DNA of 64,000 nt from Rhizomys pruinosus (lineage: Eukaryota; Chordata; Mammalia; Rodentia; Spalacidae): positions 6,848,744-6,912,743 of the forward strand of contig VZQC01000392.1 in assembly GCA_009823505.1 (NCBI GenBank), written 5' to 3'. Both the position numbers and the translations under genes were made by a program. Under the pieces are notes generated by a model that had not been told where the DNA came from, made no database searches, and worked only from the letters and a program-made list of their open reading frames with translations. Positions within the stretch are counted from its first letter, which is position 1. The number at the start of each line of letters is the position of its first letter. Positions 21,547 through 32,984 of the stretch are shown one piece after another.

Positions 21547-22539
21547 GAGCAGAGATGTTTGCAGGTAGAGTCAGAATCTACATAGTATTAATACTTATAA
21601 AAGAATTAAACATGAGGGGAGAAAATTGTTCAAAACAATACTTGACTTTCAATAGGAGCAACTGAAAAATAGAGAAGACAGATTTAATTGGAAGTTTCAT
21701 AGGATGGGATATTGTCTTATTAAGTTTGAAGCGAAGATGTCAAATAGACAATGGGTGAAAATGTAAACTTCAGATAAAATATTTTTAACTGTTATATTGG
21801 ATAAGGTCACATCTGGTGAGAACGAAGGGATACTCAGATTGGGCAGGAAAGACATAGACTAGAAACAGATCTAGGAGCATACAATGTTCTAGAAACCCAG
21901 AGAAGAACCATGTTTATAAAATTTGAGTACTTTAGCATGTTAATTCCTATTAAGAGTTCAAGAAAAGGAAGTGCAGACTAATAAGTACCTGAAACTTTGA
22001 TTACATGAAGATTGTTAATTATTTTGATGAAATTAATATCTCTATATAGAGTGGTGGAATCAGAAACAGGAGTGCAGTGAGTTTAAAAAGCAAAAGTGAA
22101 GAATGAAAATGGTAATTATTGATTAATAAATGTTATTTTCCTATGAAAGAGAACAGGGATGTGGGTGGTAGATGAAACGTAAGGGTGGGTAAAATTAAGG
22201 CTACACTGCGTGTTTATTTGCTAATAAAAATGGCCCTGTAGAGAAGAACATAGCACAAGATATAAGAACAAAGGAATGCCCTTGAGAAGGCTATGTGACA
22301 GATACGGAGGAAAAGAGGAGAAAGGAAACAAGGACATTGCACTCTAGTGTTTTGCTGGATCCACTGAAACAAAGACATCATCTGTGAGTAAAGGTTTGGA
22401 TGATTTTGCAGGACTGAAAAGAGAATGTCTGAGAAATAGTTATTTTGAAGAGCATGAAAGTGAATATTGAAGGCAGCATGATAGGAGTTTCAGAGATCAT
22501 GGATAGCTTATTTGAAACCTATTGCTATCATTAAGAAAA
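21547..22539. other. Unique AT-rich noncoding DNA
   Basis: Nothing recognised: no repeat, no coding region. Confidence 0.45.
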
Positions 22540-23340
22540 CCAAAATAAATAAATGCTAGCAATAGTGCAAGAAACAAGGGACCTTTATATATTTCTGGTG
22601 GGAATATAAAATGGTACATCCACTATAGAAATTCATGAATAAAAAACACTAAAAATGTATAAACAATACTACAATATAGAATTACACTGATAAATACCTA
22701 AAGTGCTTATTTCAGCAAAGTACAGTGTTAATAGCGTGCACACTTATCATAGAACTATTCACAGTATCCAAGATATGGACCCAGACTACATGCTCATCAA
22801 CAGATGAATGGGTAAAGACAATGGCATATATAAACAATGGAATTTTATTCAGCCATAAAGAACAAATTTATATTATTTCCACAAAAATAAACGGAAATAT
22901 TTACTATCCCGTTAAGCAAAATAAGTCACTTTCTGAAAGAAAAATATATGCTTATTGTCTATGTAGAATTTAGATTTAAATATGTGTGTACATATGTAAA
23001 TATGGATATATATGTGTATTTACATGCTTATATGAAATGAAAGAATGAGGACTGTTTGGGATAAAGAAGAAAAGTAGTAAGAGAGACAGAAAGATTAATG
23101 GGAGAAATAAATGTGAGCAATATCCAATGCTATACATGTATGAACTAATGACAAATATATGTAAATATAACAAAAACCTGAAATCCAGTGGTGAGATAGG
23201 AATTGAGTCAACTTGTGTTTGGGCCTTGTGAGGCACATGGAATGGAGAGAGAAATGACCAGATAAATTAAGGACTTTTGGAAGAAAATGAACAGAATGTA
23301 TTATCAAATCCAAGATCAAAATGAAAATATGTGAGAATTA
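22540..23340 (+). mobile_element. Old L1 3' end (ORF2 tail and 3' UTR)
   Basis: The motif order TTCTGGTGGGAATATAAAAT, GTACATCCACTATAGAAATT, ACTATTCACAGTATCCAAGA, CATCAACAGATGAATGGGTA and TTTATTCAGCCATAAAGAAC follows the mammalian L1 ORF2 C-terminal region. The frame is destroyed. The 3' boundary is approximate. Confidence 0.75.
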
Positions 23341-23790
23341 GAACAAGATACTGAATGATGAAAGGAGGGCAAGGCCACTACCTCCCATGGTTGGATGAAA
23401 TGGAGAATTGCTAGAATGAGATTATAGTAGGAAGGGGGGTATGTAGGCAGGTTAGAGTCATAATGTCCTAGAATATAAACAAAGATTTTCTAGTGAGATA
23501 GGAAGGTAAGACAGTTTTCCAAAGTAAAATAAATGTAGAAAGTTGAATATAATAAAAAAGATCATTGCTGACCTTAACCAGTTTTATTTCAACAGAATAT
23601 AATCCTTCATGGACTGCTGAGGATTAATTGAATGATGAGGAAATTGAGATGGAGAAGTCAGAAGACATTTCGAAAGGTTTAGCTGGATAGAAAACTATAC
23701 AAAGTGTGGGTGGATATGAGTATAGGCTATAAACTAAGGGTTTTTTTGTTTTAGTTGATTAACAATTGTTTGTTTAATTAAAATTGCTAT
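23341..23790. other. Noncoding DNA, possibly more L1 3' UTR
   Basis: A/G-rich, no clear family. Confidence 0.35.
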
Positions 23791-23792
23791 TG

Positions 23793-23945
23793 AAGCTGTG
23801 TGTGTCAGCACATGACTTTTTCCCAGGACTCAGGAGGCAGAGTCAGGCAGATCTCTGTGATATTGAAGCCACCATGATCTACATGGTGAATTCTAGGCCT
23901 GCTGGGGCTACGGGGAGACCCTGTCTCAAAAAGAGTGAAAATGAA
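23793..23945 (+). mobile_element. Diverged B1 SINE
   Basis: GAAGCTGTGTGTGTCAGCAC, CCCAGGACTCAGGAGGCAGA and GGGGAGACCCTGTCTCAAAA. Sense B1. Confidence 0.8.
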
Positions 23946-24120
23946 GTAAAATAAAATAAAATTGAAATGAAAGCATTGTCAGAAATAGTACACAGAAAGT
24001 CATCGCACAAACTTCCCAGATTCTCTCAACTGTAACATCATATAATAATAGTACAATTAGGATATCAACACTGAGATAAACTATCAGTCCTATCTGGAGT
24101 TCTGTACACTACCTGAACTC

Positions 24121-24122
<2 letters not shown>

Positions 24123-24174
<52 letters not shown>

Positions 24175-24204
24175 TATATATTATATATATATATATATAT
24201 ATAT
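24123..24204. repeat. (GT)n(AT)n microsatellite
   Basis: About 22 GT units, followed by TA-rich repeats. Confidence 0.95.
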
Positions 24205-24583
24205 GCTGGGTTTTATACAGTTTTGTTCCTTTTGTGTGCCACACCATTGTGAGGACACCAGAGTTTCCGTGCCACAGAACCTCAGCTGATGTTCTATTGT
24301 AATCCTTTGGCATCTCCTCACTCCAACCTTTGTCTCTACTATTTTAGACAATTTGAGATGCTTATAGTGGCATCTTACCATGCTTCCATTTGTATTTACC
24401 TGATAGTTAAAGTCTTTTTTCATATTCTTATTTGTCACCTATATATTGTTCAGAAGAATATTTACTCACGTCTTTTGTCTATACTTAAGGTGAGGTGTTT
24501 GATGTTTTACATCTGAGTTTTAACAAGTCTCTGGAGAACCTAGATATCCTAGATAATTTTTCAGATACGTATTTGAGAATATC

Positions 24584-24586
<3 letters not shown>

Positions 24587-24626
<40 letters not shown>

Positions 24627-24629
24627 TTT
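24587..24629. repeat. (TTTA)n microsatellite
   Basis: About ten TTTA units forming the tail side of the adjoining B1. Confidence 0.93.
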
Positions 24630-24747
24630 TTGGTCTTTTCGAGACAGTGTCTCCCTGTAGCCCCAGCTGTCCTGGAATTTGCTCTGTATACCAGGCTGGC
24701 CTTGAACTCACAAAGATCTGCCTGCCTCTGCCTCCCAAGCGCTAGGA
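24630..24747 (-). mobile_element. B1 SINE, 5'-truncated
   Basis: GTCTTTTCGAGACAGTGTCT to CCCAAGCGCTAGGATT. The first 30 or so bases of a B1 are missing at the right end. Confidence 0.88.
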
Positions 24748-25759
24748 TTTTATACAATATATTTGATGGTATGTTGATCCCTTTCCTATATGCAACCCTC
24801 TTATATGTCCTCATGAAATTTTGTGTATGCTGTCGTATATGTTAAGGCCTATCGAACCAAATGTTCTTCACTTTTAGTCTATCACTGGAGCCTGGTTAAC
24901 CTATCTAGTACTACTTACTCCCTTAAAGATAGCCAACTGTCCTTTCCCAAGTAGTTATCAGGTGCCAATTGTTTCTCAGCTATGTTTTGGGCTTGTTACT
25001 AATTTCCCCACTTGTATGTTGCATTTTTGTCTGGTTTGAGGTGGCATGGGTCTTGTGCATCATGTTACTATTGCTGTAAGTTTATATTTGTAGCTTCCCA
25101 ACTGTTTGTTTCCTCGTAGTCATTTACCATCTCTGGCTCTTACAGTCATCTGCCTTCCCAATCGTTCCTAAGCCTTAAGTAGCAGAGGTTTGATATAAGT
25201 GTCTTATTCGGGACAAGCATTCTGCAGTCTCTTATTCTCTTCACTTTTGCCAATTGTGAATTTCTGGGTTAATGACCATCTGTTGCATGAGAAAGCTTCT
25301 TCGCTGGTGAGAGTTGAGAGAGGTATTAATATTCTTCCTACCCCCGTGTTCTGCTGTTTCTTGACCTTGAGCTTTAGAGGTTGTGTTCTAGATGTATCAC
25401 TTAAGGCTGGGCATCTGTGCATTTGACCAATTGTCGAAGTTGGTAATAGTAGTCTCCATCTGCTGAAAAAAGAGTGGTGAGAGACACGCTTATTGGGTAT
25501 GTTGAGACCTCACCCTTGGCAGGAGGAGGAACGGGCTTAAGCCAAAGGCAGGCCAGTGGGAACAAAACATTCCAGTTCTGACTAGCTAAGCAGAGAAGAT
25601 ATGAGCCCTGAAGCAGAATGAATCTGTGTTTGCATAATATATGTGCAGGTATGAGTAGGTGCACATATATGAGTGAATGCATGTGCACATATATAAGCAT
25701 GAATGTGGAAGCCAGAACGATGTTGCTTATCTTTCCTCAGGTACATCCATGATTTCTGT

Positions 25760-25904
25760 TTGATTCGATTTGTCTTGTTTTTGAAGCATGTTCACTCACT
25801 GGCCTGGAACTCACAATGTTTGCTAGTGGCGACTGGATAATAGGGCCCAATGAGAGTTTTAAGGATCAAACCAAGGTCCTCATGTTTTCTAGGCAAGCAT
25901 CTTA
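25760..25904 (-). mobile_element. Old rodent SINE fragment
   Basis: GGCCTGGAACTCACAATGTT, AGGATCAAACCAAGGTCCTC and AGGCAAGCATCTTACC resemble an antisense composite SINE (B4/RSINE type). Weak match. Confidence 0.4.
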
Positions 25905-25909
25905 CCTAC

Positions 25910-26322
25910 TGTACTTGATAGATTCAGTTGTCAACTTGACACTCCTGGGCAGAAGGAGCCTCAATTGAGGAATTTCCTCCACTGCATTTGCCCGTGGTCA
26001 TGTTTGTGCAGTATTTTCTTGATTGAGTGATATTAGAGGACCCAGCTAACAGTGCAGTGTATGGTGCCACCTCTGGGCAGGTGGTCCTAGAATGAATAAG
26101 AAAACAAGATGACTGAATGCCAGAGGAGCAATTTAATAAGCAGAGTTCCCCTGTGGTCTCTGATTCAACTGCTGCCTCCAGGGTCTTGTCCTGAGTTTCT
26201 CTCCTCATTTCTTCCAGTGATGAACTGTGACCTGGGAGATATAAGATAAAATAAATGCTTTTCTCCCCAAGGCAGTTTTGGTCAGTATTTTTTATCACAG
26301 CAATAGAATGTAACTAAGATAT
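25910..26322 (+). repeat. 5' LTR of the MaLR element
   Basis: TGTACTTGATAGATTCAGTT, GTCAACTTGACACTCCTGGG and CCAGTGATGAACTGTGACC, ending near GTAACTAAGATA, with the terminal CA lost. Confidence 0.8.
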
Positions 26323-27601
26323 AAATTGGTACTAGAGAGTGGTCTATTGCTGTGATAGACCTCGTCAAATTGTTTGCAGGAGGATTGTGGAAGGTTTTGG
26401 ACCCTTTTATTGGAAAGCCATTGAATAGATAGAGCTTAGTGAGCTGTTCTGTATGAACTTGGGAAATAATGAAGAGAGAGCTGTAGACAGTGGACAACTG
26501 GCTTGTAAAACTTCAAAGGCAAGGGTAGACTTTATCAGGACTGTTTATATGATACACATTGAGTTAAGAATTCTTGGATGTGAAAATCCTTGTGCTTTAT
26601 TCTGACAATGGACACTGATCAGCTGTGGCTGAAAAATCAACTATAACAAGAAACCAGCATTACCGAGATAAAATCTTCCGTGAAGAATATCCTCAGGGTC
26701 AGCACACAGAAGCTGTGGTCCAGAGGGGCCAAGGCTACCCATCAAACTGGCCATAGAACTTGGCAATATTATGGGTCTCCTACATTGTACTGATTTTGAA
26801 GGTAGAAAGGACCATGGAGAACAGCTGAGGTTTGTCACTGTGAGAGGCCAGGAAAGGCCATTGGTGAAGATGAAAACTCTATTTTGGTAAAGACACCCAA
26901 GATTGTAGAAGTCATAGACAGACTCTGAGGCTTGGCACCATGGGAGGCCAAGAAAGGCCATTGGTGAATGTTTTGCCTAGGTTGCAATGGAAAGTCCAAC
27001 ATACTGGAGATACCTGGACCATGTTGTTATCACCAAGGACCACAGCAGGTATAGAGTGCAGCCAGACTGGGACTGTGAGGCAAGCTGTTTTACTATGGAA
27101 GGGGAGCCAGGGAAGTAGAGATGCTCAAGCCCTTTAGCAAAGGATCCTGTGTGCAAGTCAAATGTTTGATATCACTGGACTCTGGTTTTGCCCAGATCTT
27201 TCCTTTTGAAATACAACAGAACCCAGTTAATTTTGGCTTTTACTGGAGCACACAGTTAAGAAATTTTAAAAGAGATTTTGAACTTTTTTGGTCTTTTTGA
27301 GACAGGGTCTCCCTGTAGCCCCAGGCTGTCTTGGAACTCACTATGTAGACCAGGCTGGCTGTGAACTCACAGAGATCCACCTAACACTGCCTCCCAAGTA
27401 CTGGGATTAAAGGTATGTGCCACTCACCTAGCCTGAGATTTTGAAGTTTTAGAAAGTGTTGGAATTTTTAAAGACTGTGGGGACATTTAAAGTTATACTG
27501 TTCTATATTGTAATGTTAATATTAACATGAGATCTTAGGGATATGAAATGAAAAGGTTATATTTAATAGTTATGTGTTTGTCAAGTTGTCAAGGTGTCAA
27601 T
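26323..27601 (+). mobile_element. MaLR internal region
   Basis: Begins AATTGGTACTAGAGAGTGG. Contains two related segments (26850-26880 and 26942-26970, AGGCCA...AAAGGCCATTGGTGAA). No meaningful reading frame. Contains the B1 at 27283. Confidence 0.65.
27283..27437 (-). mobile_element. B1 SINE inside the MaLR element
   Basis: GGTCTTTTTGAGACAGGGTC to GTGCCACTCACCTAGCC. GAGATTTTGAA lies before (27273) and after (27436), a likely target duplication. Confidence 0.88.
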
Positions 27602-27991
27602 TGTTCTGGATAGCTTCAGTTGTCAAGTTGACACACCTGGATAGAGGAAACCTCACTTGAGGAATTTTCCCCATTTGATTGGCCTAGGGCCATGTCTGTC
27701 AGGCATTTTCTCACCTGTTAAGTGATGTTGGAGAGCCCGGTGCCACCTCTGGGTAAGTGGTCCTAGGTTGAATAAGAAAGCAAGCCTATCACAGGCTAGA
27801 GGAGCAAGCCAACAAGCCAACTTCTGTTGTCTCTGCTTCAACACCTGCCTCTAGATTCTTGAGTTCCTGCCCTCATTTACCTCAGTGATGAACTGTGACC
27901 AGGGATATACAAGATAATAAAATGAACCATTTATTCCACAAGTTTGTTTTGGTCACTGTTTTTATTACTTCAATAGGAAATAACTAGCACA
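27602..27991 (+). repeat. 3' LTR of the MaLR element
   Basis: TGTTCTGGATAGCTTCAGTT to ATAACTAGCACA, TG...CA ends intact. Confidence 0.82.
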
Positions 27992-27999
27992 CCTACTGA

Positions 28000-28438
28000 T
28001 TTATCTCTTCATTCAGCCTCAATTACTACATCTGTATTATAAGTTCAGTTTGTTAGGATATAGTGACTTTACTTTTTGGCTGTTTTTGTGAAGTCAACGT
28101 TATCAGTTTTGAGGACACCTACAGTTTTTTGCTTTCAGATTCTGTTCTTTTCTATCCTTTTACAATTCAGGGTGTAGGCTGAGTATGTGGACCTCTCTGA
28201 TCCAAGTGAAATATCCATTTTCCTAGATGTTCAACATGGTGACTGAAATCTGACATACACCAGCCTGGTAGACATTCGAGTGGAGATTGGCTTCCATTCA
28301 GTATTCTGGGCAGCTTTCTGTCCTTTTACTTCAGGTTGAGTACGTTTTAATATAGGGAATACAGAAGTAGGGAAACATTACGACTCGGTAACATCATACT
28401 TCTAATGCTCTAACTTATAGCAGGACCCAAAGTAACAT
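28000..28438. other. Unique noncoding DNA
   Basis: No repeat or gene recognised. Confidence 0.4.
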
Positions 28439-28714
28439 TTAAAAACTTCTGAGAGGGCTGGAGAGATGGCTCCGAAGTTAAGAGTACTGATTGCTCTCCC
28501 AGAGGACCCAGGTTCGATTCCCAGCACCCACATGGTGGCTAAGAACCATCTTTAAGCAGGGCTTGGTGGCACATGCCTTTAATCCTAGCACTGAGGAGGC
28601 AGAGGCAGATGGATCACTGTTAGTTCAAGGTCAGCCTGGTCTACAGAATGAGTTCCAGGCCAGCTGGGGCTATAGGGAGACCCTGTCTCAAAAAAATGAA
28701 AATAAATAAATAGA

Positions 28715-28745
<31 letters not shown>

Positions 28746-28762
28746 ATGAATAAATAAATAAA
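28439..28762 (+). mobile_element. Fused B3-B1 SINE, second locus
   Basis: B3-type 5' half 28455-28555 (GGGCTGGAGAGATGGCTCCG to CCATCTTTAA), B1 from 28556 (GCAGGGCTTGGTGGCACATG) to about 28690, then an AAAT tail to 28762. The left target repeat TAAAAACTTCTGAGA (28440-28454) recurs at 29016-29030 with one mismatch, beyond a second SINE that entered the tail. Same junction as at 16345. Confidence 0.85.
28698..28762. repeat. (AAAT)n tail microsatellite
   Basis: Expanded tail of the fused SINE. Confidence 0.9.
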
Positions 28763-28764
28763 TA

Positions 28765-29015
28765 AGGAGCTGGCGAGATCGCCTAATGGTTAAGAGCACT
28801 GACTGTTCTTGCAGAGGACCCAGATTCGATCCCCAGCACTCACATGGCAGCTGAAAACCGTTTTTGACTGCAGTCCTAGCGGAATCCAACGCCCTCTTCT
28901 GACCTCTGAGGCATTGCACGACACGGGCTCACAGACCTACATGTAGACAGTACATTCATACACAGAAAAAATAAATAAAATTTTAAAAAATAAATGAAGA
29001 ACGAACAAAAGAAAA
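28765..29015 (+). mobile_element. B3-type SINE in the tail of the fused SINE
   Basis: GGAGCTGGCGAGATCGCCTA to ACAGTACATTCATACACAG plus A-rich tail. Lies inside the outer element's target duplication, so it inserted later. Confidence 0.88.
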
Positions 29016-29030
29016 TAAAAACCTCTGAGA

Positions 29031-29277
29031 AAACCAACTTGCTTCCAGTGGCTGAAATATATTAGTATGATTAATCAGCAAAATGAATTCTGAAATAGAA
29101 ATCAAGGTTCCAGTTTTTGAGCAGGGGTTAGAATGGCAGAGGAGCTATTATTATGATGCAGAACAAATACAAAGATTTAGGAGTGCCATCTAGTGGAATG
29201 ATACGTCATTGCCATTCGCTAGTCAAAAAAAAAAAAAGCCAAATTTTGTGGAAGTACTGTGGTAACTCTAGGAAAGC
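29031..29277. other. Short unique noncoding DNA
   Basis: No feature recognised. Confidence 0.4.
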
Positions 29278-29760
29278 AGTAGGAGCAAGTACTCTGATAC
29301 CAAACTGATTTTTTAAAATATTTTTTTTAATTTTTTAAAATTTATTTCTGTATGTGTATGAATGTACTGTCTGCATGCAAGTGTGTGCACCCGTGTCGTG
29401 CAATGCCGCCGAGGTCAGAAGAGGGTGTCGGATTCCCCTGGAACTGGAGTTCTCCTGGAATTGGATTTTCAGACGGTTCTCGGCCGCCATGTGGGTGCTG
29501 GGGATCGAACCCGGGTCCTCTGTAAGAGCGGTCAGCGCTCTTAACCGCTAGGCCATCTCTCCAGCCCCCCAAACTGATTTTTTTTGAATGTAAATTTTGC
29601 TACTTATTAGCTCTATGAATTTGGACACAGTGCTTTGTACTTGTATACCTCAGTTATTTCATCTATAAATTGGAAACATACACTGCATATTTCACATGAA
29701 GACTGAATGAGTTAATATATACAAAGGGGTTAAAATATTTGCTCATACATAGTAAATGCT
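29278..29760 (+). mobile_element. MIR split by a young SINE
   Basis: After the SINE the MIR core is readable: TTTTGCTACTTATTAGCTCT, CAGTTATTTCATCTATAAAT, GAATGAGTTAATATATACAA and ATAGTAAATGCTTCCATG. The 5' part, before 29300, is weak. Confidence 0.7.
29300..29583 (-). mobile_element. B3-type SINE with 15-bp target duplication
   Basis: Antisense SINE 29315-29568 flanked by CCAAACTGATTTTTT (29300-29314 and 29569-29583). Many CpGs are intact (GCCGCCGAGGTC, GGTTCTCGGCCGCC), indicating recent insertion. Confidence 0.93.
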
Positions 29761-30121
29761 TCCATGTCAACTTTGTGCAAGAATAAGGCAAGACCTCAGA
29801 CAGCTTATTTTATTTGTGTGTACTTATGAAGGTAAAGCCCATTCCATGTTGGGTTTAAAAAAATCATCTGATGGAACCTGAAAGAAACTATTGAAAATAA
29901 GGTCACACTTATGTCCAGTTGCGAGACTAGAGTACTTTAAATGTACCCTGTATTTGGTCATTGGTGAGTGCTCGGTGCTCTCAAGATACAATATCACCCT
30001 TCTTTGACATGTATTTTTTAATCAATTGATTACTCAGAATTTAATTGTGCTATGCCTAATGTCTTTAGAGAATCTAAGAAAAAAGATTGTAAATGTTAAT
30101 TGGTATCAAAAATTCATTTTG
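29761..30121. other. Unique noncoding DNA
   Basis: Nothing recognised. Confidence 0.4.
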
Positions 30122-30533
30122 GTTGTGGTGCTAGATAGCTTTAGTGTCAACTTGACACACCTGGGTTGATGGAGCCTCAATTGGGGAATTGCCTCCATTG
30201 GACTGGTCTGTGGCCATGTCTGTGGGGTATTATCTTGATTGTTGAGCATTGTGGGAGGGCCCAGCCCACAATGGGTGGTGCCACCCTGGTTGTTTTGTAC
30301 AGTATAAGAGGGAAGGCTGGGCATGGGCCAGAGGAGCAAGCCAGTAAGAAGCATTCCTTCATGGTCTGTGCTCCAGCTCCTGCCTCCATGTACCTACCCT
30401 GAGTTCCTACCTTGGGCTCCCTGAGTGATGAACTGTGACCCAGGAGATGTGAGCTGAATAAACCCTTTCCTCTCCAACTTGGTGGTGGTCAGTGTGTTTT
30501 GTTACAGCAGTGAAGACAAACTAGAACAGTTGT
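30122..30533 (+). mobile_element. MaLR-type solo LTR
   Basis: LTR 30127-30528, ending AAACTAGAACA, with the 5-bp duplication GTTGT (30122-30126 and 30529-30533). Very close in sequence to the LTR at 21092. AATAAACCC polyadenylation region near 30457. Confidence 0.82.
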
Positions 30534-31474
30534 AATGCTTGTATTGTCAAACAAGGTTTTATGAAATGTAGTTAATGTTCATCATCTGAGTTATAAGACT
30601 CAAGTTCAGTGTTTCAAAGGTCTTATACTGGTGGGTTGTTGTAAATGCTTTAGAAATTGCCCATGACTTTGTCACTGAACTAGGGGAATTATATCAATCT
30701 CACCCATGGTCGAGTCTATCTTTGTTTCCATGGATTTTAGGCGACAAATGAGATAAGGATTTCTCTGGAAGACTTAATGTGTGGCCTAGTTGAAGGAGCA
30801 GCACTATATATCAGAAGAGATTTGGGGCACCCTACATACTGGAGAATAGGCTATATGGGTATACTTGCTCATTTCATGGCTCTCCATAAAATGGCTTGTC
30901 TCCTAGGCTCTAGATCCTTCTTTTAATTTTGTGTGGCAACTATTGTTTGCCTGTTTTGTATCTCAACTGATCACTTCTGTAATTGCTTCTATAAAATACA
31001 GACAAATCATCAACATGAAATTAAAGCAACACAGTTGTTATCCCAGTCAGGGATGCACAAATATTTTTTCTCTACTGTTATGTGAGTCCACTATAGACAC
31101 CTTTATAGTTAGGTCTGCCAGTGCGCCTCAAAGAATGAAGTACTGCCTAGATTCAATTAAGAACTAATAATATGAGAAGTCACACCAGCATAAAAGATCT
31201 ATTGGGAAAAGTAGTATTATATGCATTTTAAAGTGTTTCAAAACTAATGACACATTAAATATGTCACAGAAGTTAAAAAATGTGACTTGGACAAAAACCT
31301 AATGGATCAGTTTCTGTTAGGCATCAAGACACTGGCTTACAATGAGCTTAAAAGCTCAGAATGGCTTTTGAATAGAAAGTAAGATGAAAACTCTGCTGTT
31401 ATTTATAACTCAATAACAACACTTCACAATTTTTTTTCAATATCACTTTTTCAATTCTTAAAATTATTTTTATT
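30534..31474. other. Unique noncoding DNA
   Basis: No repeat recognised. An 78-codon open frame at 30931-31167 has no support as a gene. Confidence 0.45.
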
Positions 31475-31692
31475 GGGGCTGGAGAGATGGCTCAGCGGTT
31501 AAGAGCGCCGACTGCTCTTGCAGAGGACCCAGGTTTGATTCCCAGCACCCACATAGCAGCTAAGAACCATCTTTAACTCCAGTTCCAGGGGAAACCGACA
31601 CCATCTTCTGATCTCCGCGGCATTGCACCACATGGGTGCACCAACCTACATGCAGACAGTACACTCATACACATAAAAAGTAAAAAAAAATA
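31475..31692 (+). mobile_element. B3-type SINE
   Basis: GGGGCTGGAGAGATGGCTCA to CAGTACACTCATACACATAA. Lacks the 17-bp duplication. ATTTTTATT occurs on both sides, but is low-complexity. Confidence 0.9.
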
Positions 31693-31734
31693 TTTTTATT
31701 ATTGTTATTATCATTTATAATATGCAAATATTTG

Positions 31735-31885
31735 TAGGTACACATGCCATAGCATCCATGTGGAGGTCAGATGAATACTTTATATATTCACTTCTCCCGT
31801 GTCATGTTACAAGGGATCTGGAGATTTAATTCAGGATGTCTGACTTGAGTGGCAGGCACCCATTGAGACATCTTGCCACTCCCCA
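31735..31885 (-). mobile_element. Old tRNA-derived SINE
   Basis: CATGTGGAGGTCAGATGAAT, ATTCAGGATGTCTGACTTGA and TGAGACATCTTGCCACTCCC follow an old rodent B-type antisense SINE. Confidence 0.5.
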
Positions 31886-31911
31886 ATGTTAGTCTTATAA
31901 ATAATGGTTAA

Positions 31912-32015
31912 GCCTGGCATGGTGGTACATGCCTCTCTGAAATGTCATCACTAAGGAAGCTGGTGCAGGAAGACTACAATGTCAGGGCCAGCCTGGGCTA
32001 CAAAATAAGGCCATA
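31912..32015 (+). mobile_element. Old B1-type fragment
   Basis: GCCTGGCATGGTGGTACATG and GGCCAGCCTGGGCTACAAAA mark a decayed sense B1. Confidence 0.6.
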
Positions 32016-32279
32016 TAAGTAAATAAAGGAAGGAATGGGAAGGTAAGAAAAGGCAAAAGATGAATTGGGTGCGTTCAGGGTGGTATGGCCATAGACAACA
32101 ATACATATGGCAAAGGAGAAAAGAAAATGGAAAAGGGGTAAATGGAAAAGTTTAAAACAAGAGGAAGTTAGGGGGATCACACAAAGCAAAGAATGAAGGT
32201 AATCAGCATCAAAGTTCTATTTGGGCAAAACATAGCTGCTGTTATGGTTACCGAAATTGGAAGGGACAAGTATAGTCTT

Positions 32280-32461
32280 GAAAGTGAAGTTCAGAGCCGG
32301 GCGCATGCCTTTAATCCTAGCACTCTAGAGGAAGAGACAGGCAGATATTTGTGAGTTCATGGCCAGCCTGGTCTACAGAGTGAGTTCCAGGACAGGTAGG
32401 GCTACAGGGAGACCCTGTCTTGAAAAGACCAAAAAGAAAAAGAAAAAGAAAGTGAAGTTCA
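32280..32461 (+). mobile_element. B1 SINE with 14-bp target duplication
   Basis: GAAAGTGAAGTTCA at 32280-32293 and 32448-32461 brackets a sense B1 (GAGCCGGGCGCATGCCTTTA, missing about 8 bases of the head) with an A/AAAAAG tail. Confidence 0.9.
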
Positions 32462-32534
32462 AAGTCTGAAGTTTCTTTGTGAACACATACTCCCTCTTCA
32501 TTTTTTTATAAGTTAAGAATAGTGTAGTACATTT

Positions 32535-32732
32535 TATCTTTTTTATTGTTATTAAATTTTTTCCATAAGTCATACATTATTTCTCAATCAATTCTAGAGT
32601 GCCTTCCCTTTCCATGCCCCCCACCCCACCTGAGTCCCTGCACTCTGCCATACATGTCCTGCATCTTTTTCTGAGTCTTTCCAGAGTTTTTTCAATGATT
32701 TTGTTGTTGTTCTCTCCAACTTGTATTACTAC
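32535..32732 (-). mobile_element. L1-like 3' end, antisense
   Basis: TCAATCAATTCTAGAGTGCC, a C-rich block, CACTCTGCCATACATGTCCT and CATCTTTTTCTGAGTC match the start of the retroposon at 55346 and other L1 3' ends in the window. Confidence 0.55.
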
Positions 32733-32769
32733 AGTATATATATATGAATATACATAGGTTATATATATG

Positions 32770-32800
<31 letters not shown>

Positions 32801-32817
32801 ATATAAATATAAATAAT
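32733..32817. repeat. (TA)n microsatellite
   Basis: Alternating TA/TG with near-pure TA at 32783-32803. Confidence 0.9.
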
Positions 32818-32984
32818 GCCATATAATACAATATACAAATAGCACTTGAGATGGAGGACCTTTTTTCTCCTCTTTTGTACTTGACAAAGAGAAGCTCATT
32901 TTAGATAGATTGCTCCAAATGTAGAAATAATAACAATAGCCAGGATAATATTAGCATACGTCTGATTTCTTTTTTTTTTAATTT

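Larger units (their letters stand above)
24530..25445 (-). mobile_element. L1 3' UTR (Lx-like), antisense
   Basis: From about 24748 the copy shows the shared landmarks: CACTGGAGCCTGGTTAACC, TCTGGTTTGAGGTGGCATGG, TTTACCATCTCTGGCTCTTA, CTTATTCTCTTCACTTTTGC. A B1 and an ATTT repeat sit in its 3' end at left. Confidence 0.68.
25905..27996 (+). mobile_element. Complete MaLR-type LTR element, coding capacity lost
   Basis: Two direct LTRs of one family (25910-26322 and 27602-27991) flank about 1.28 kb, and the perfect 5-bp duplication CCTAC (25905-25909 and 27992-27996) flanks the whole. The left LTR is followed by AAATTGGTACTAGAGAGTGG, the usual start of a MaLR internal region. No reverse transcriptase or gag frame survives; MaLRs are normally non-autonomous. 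A B1 has inserted in the internal part. Confidence 0.83.
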
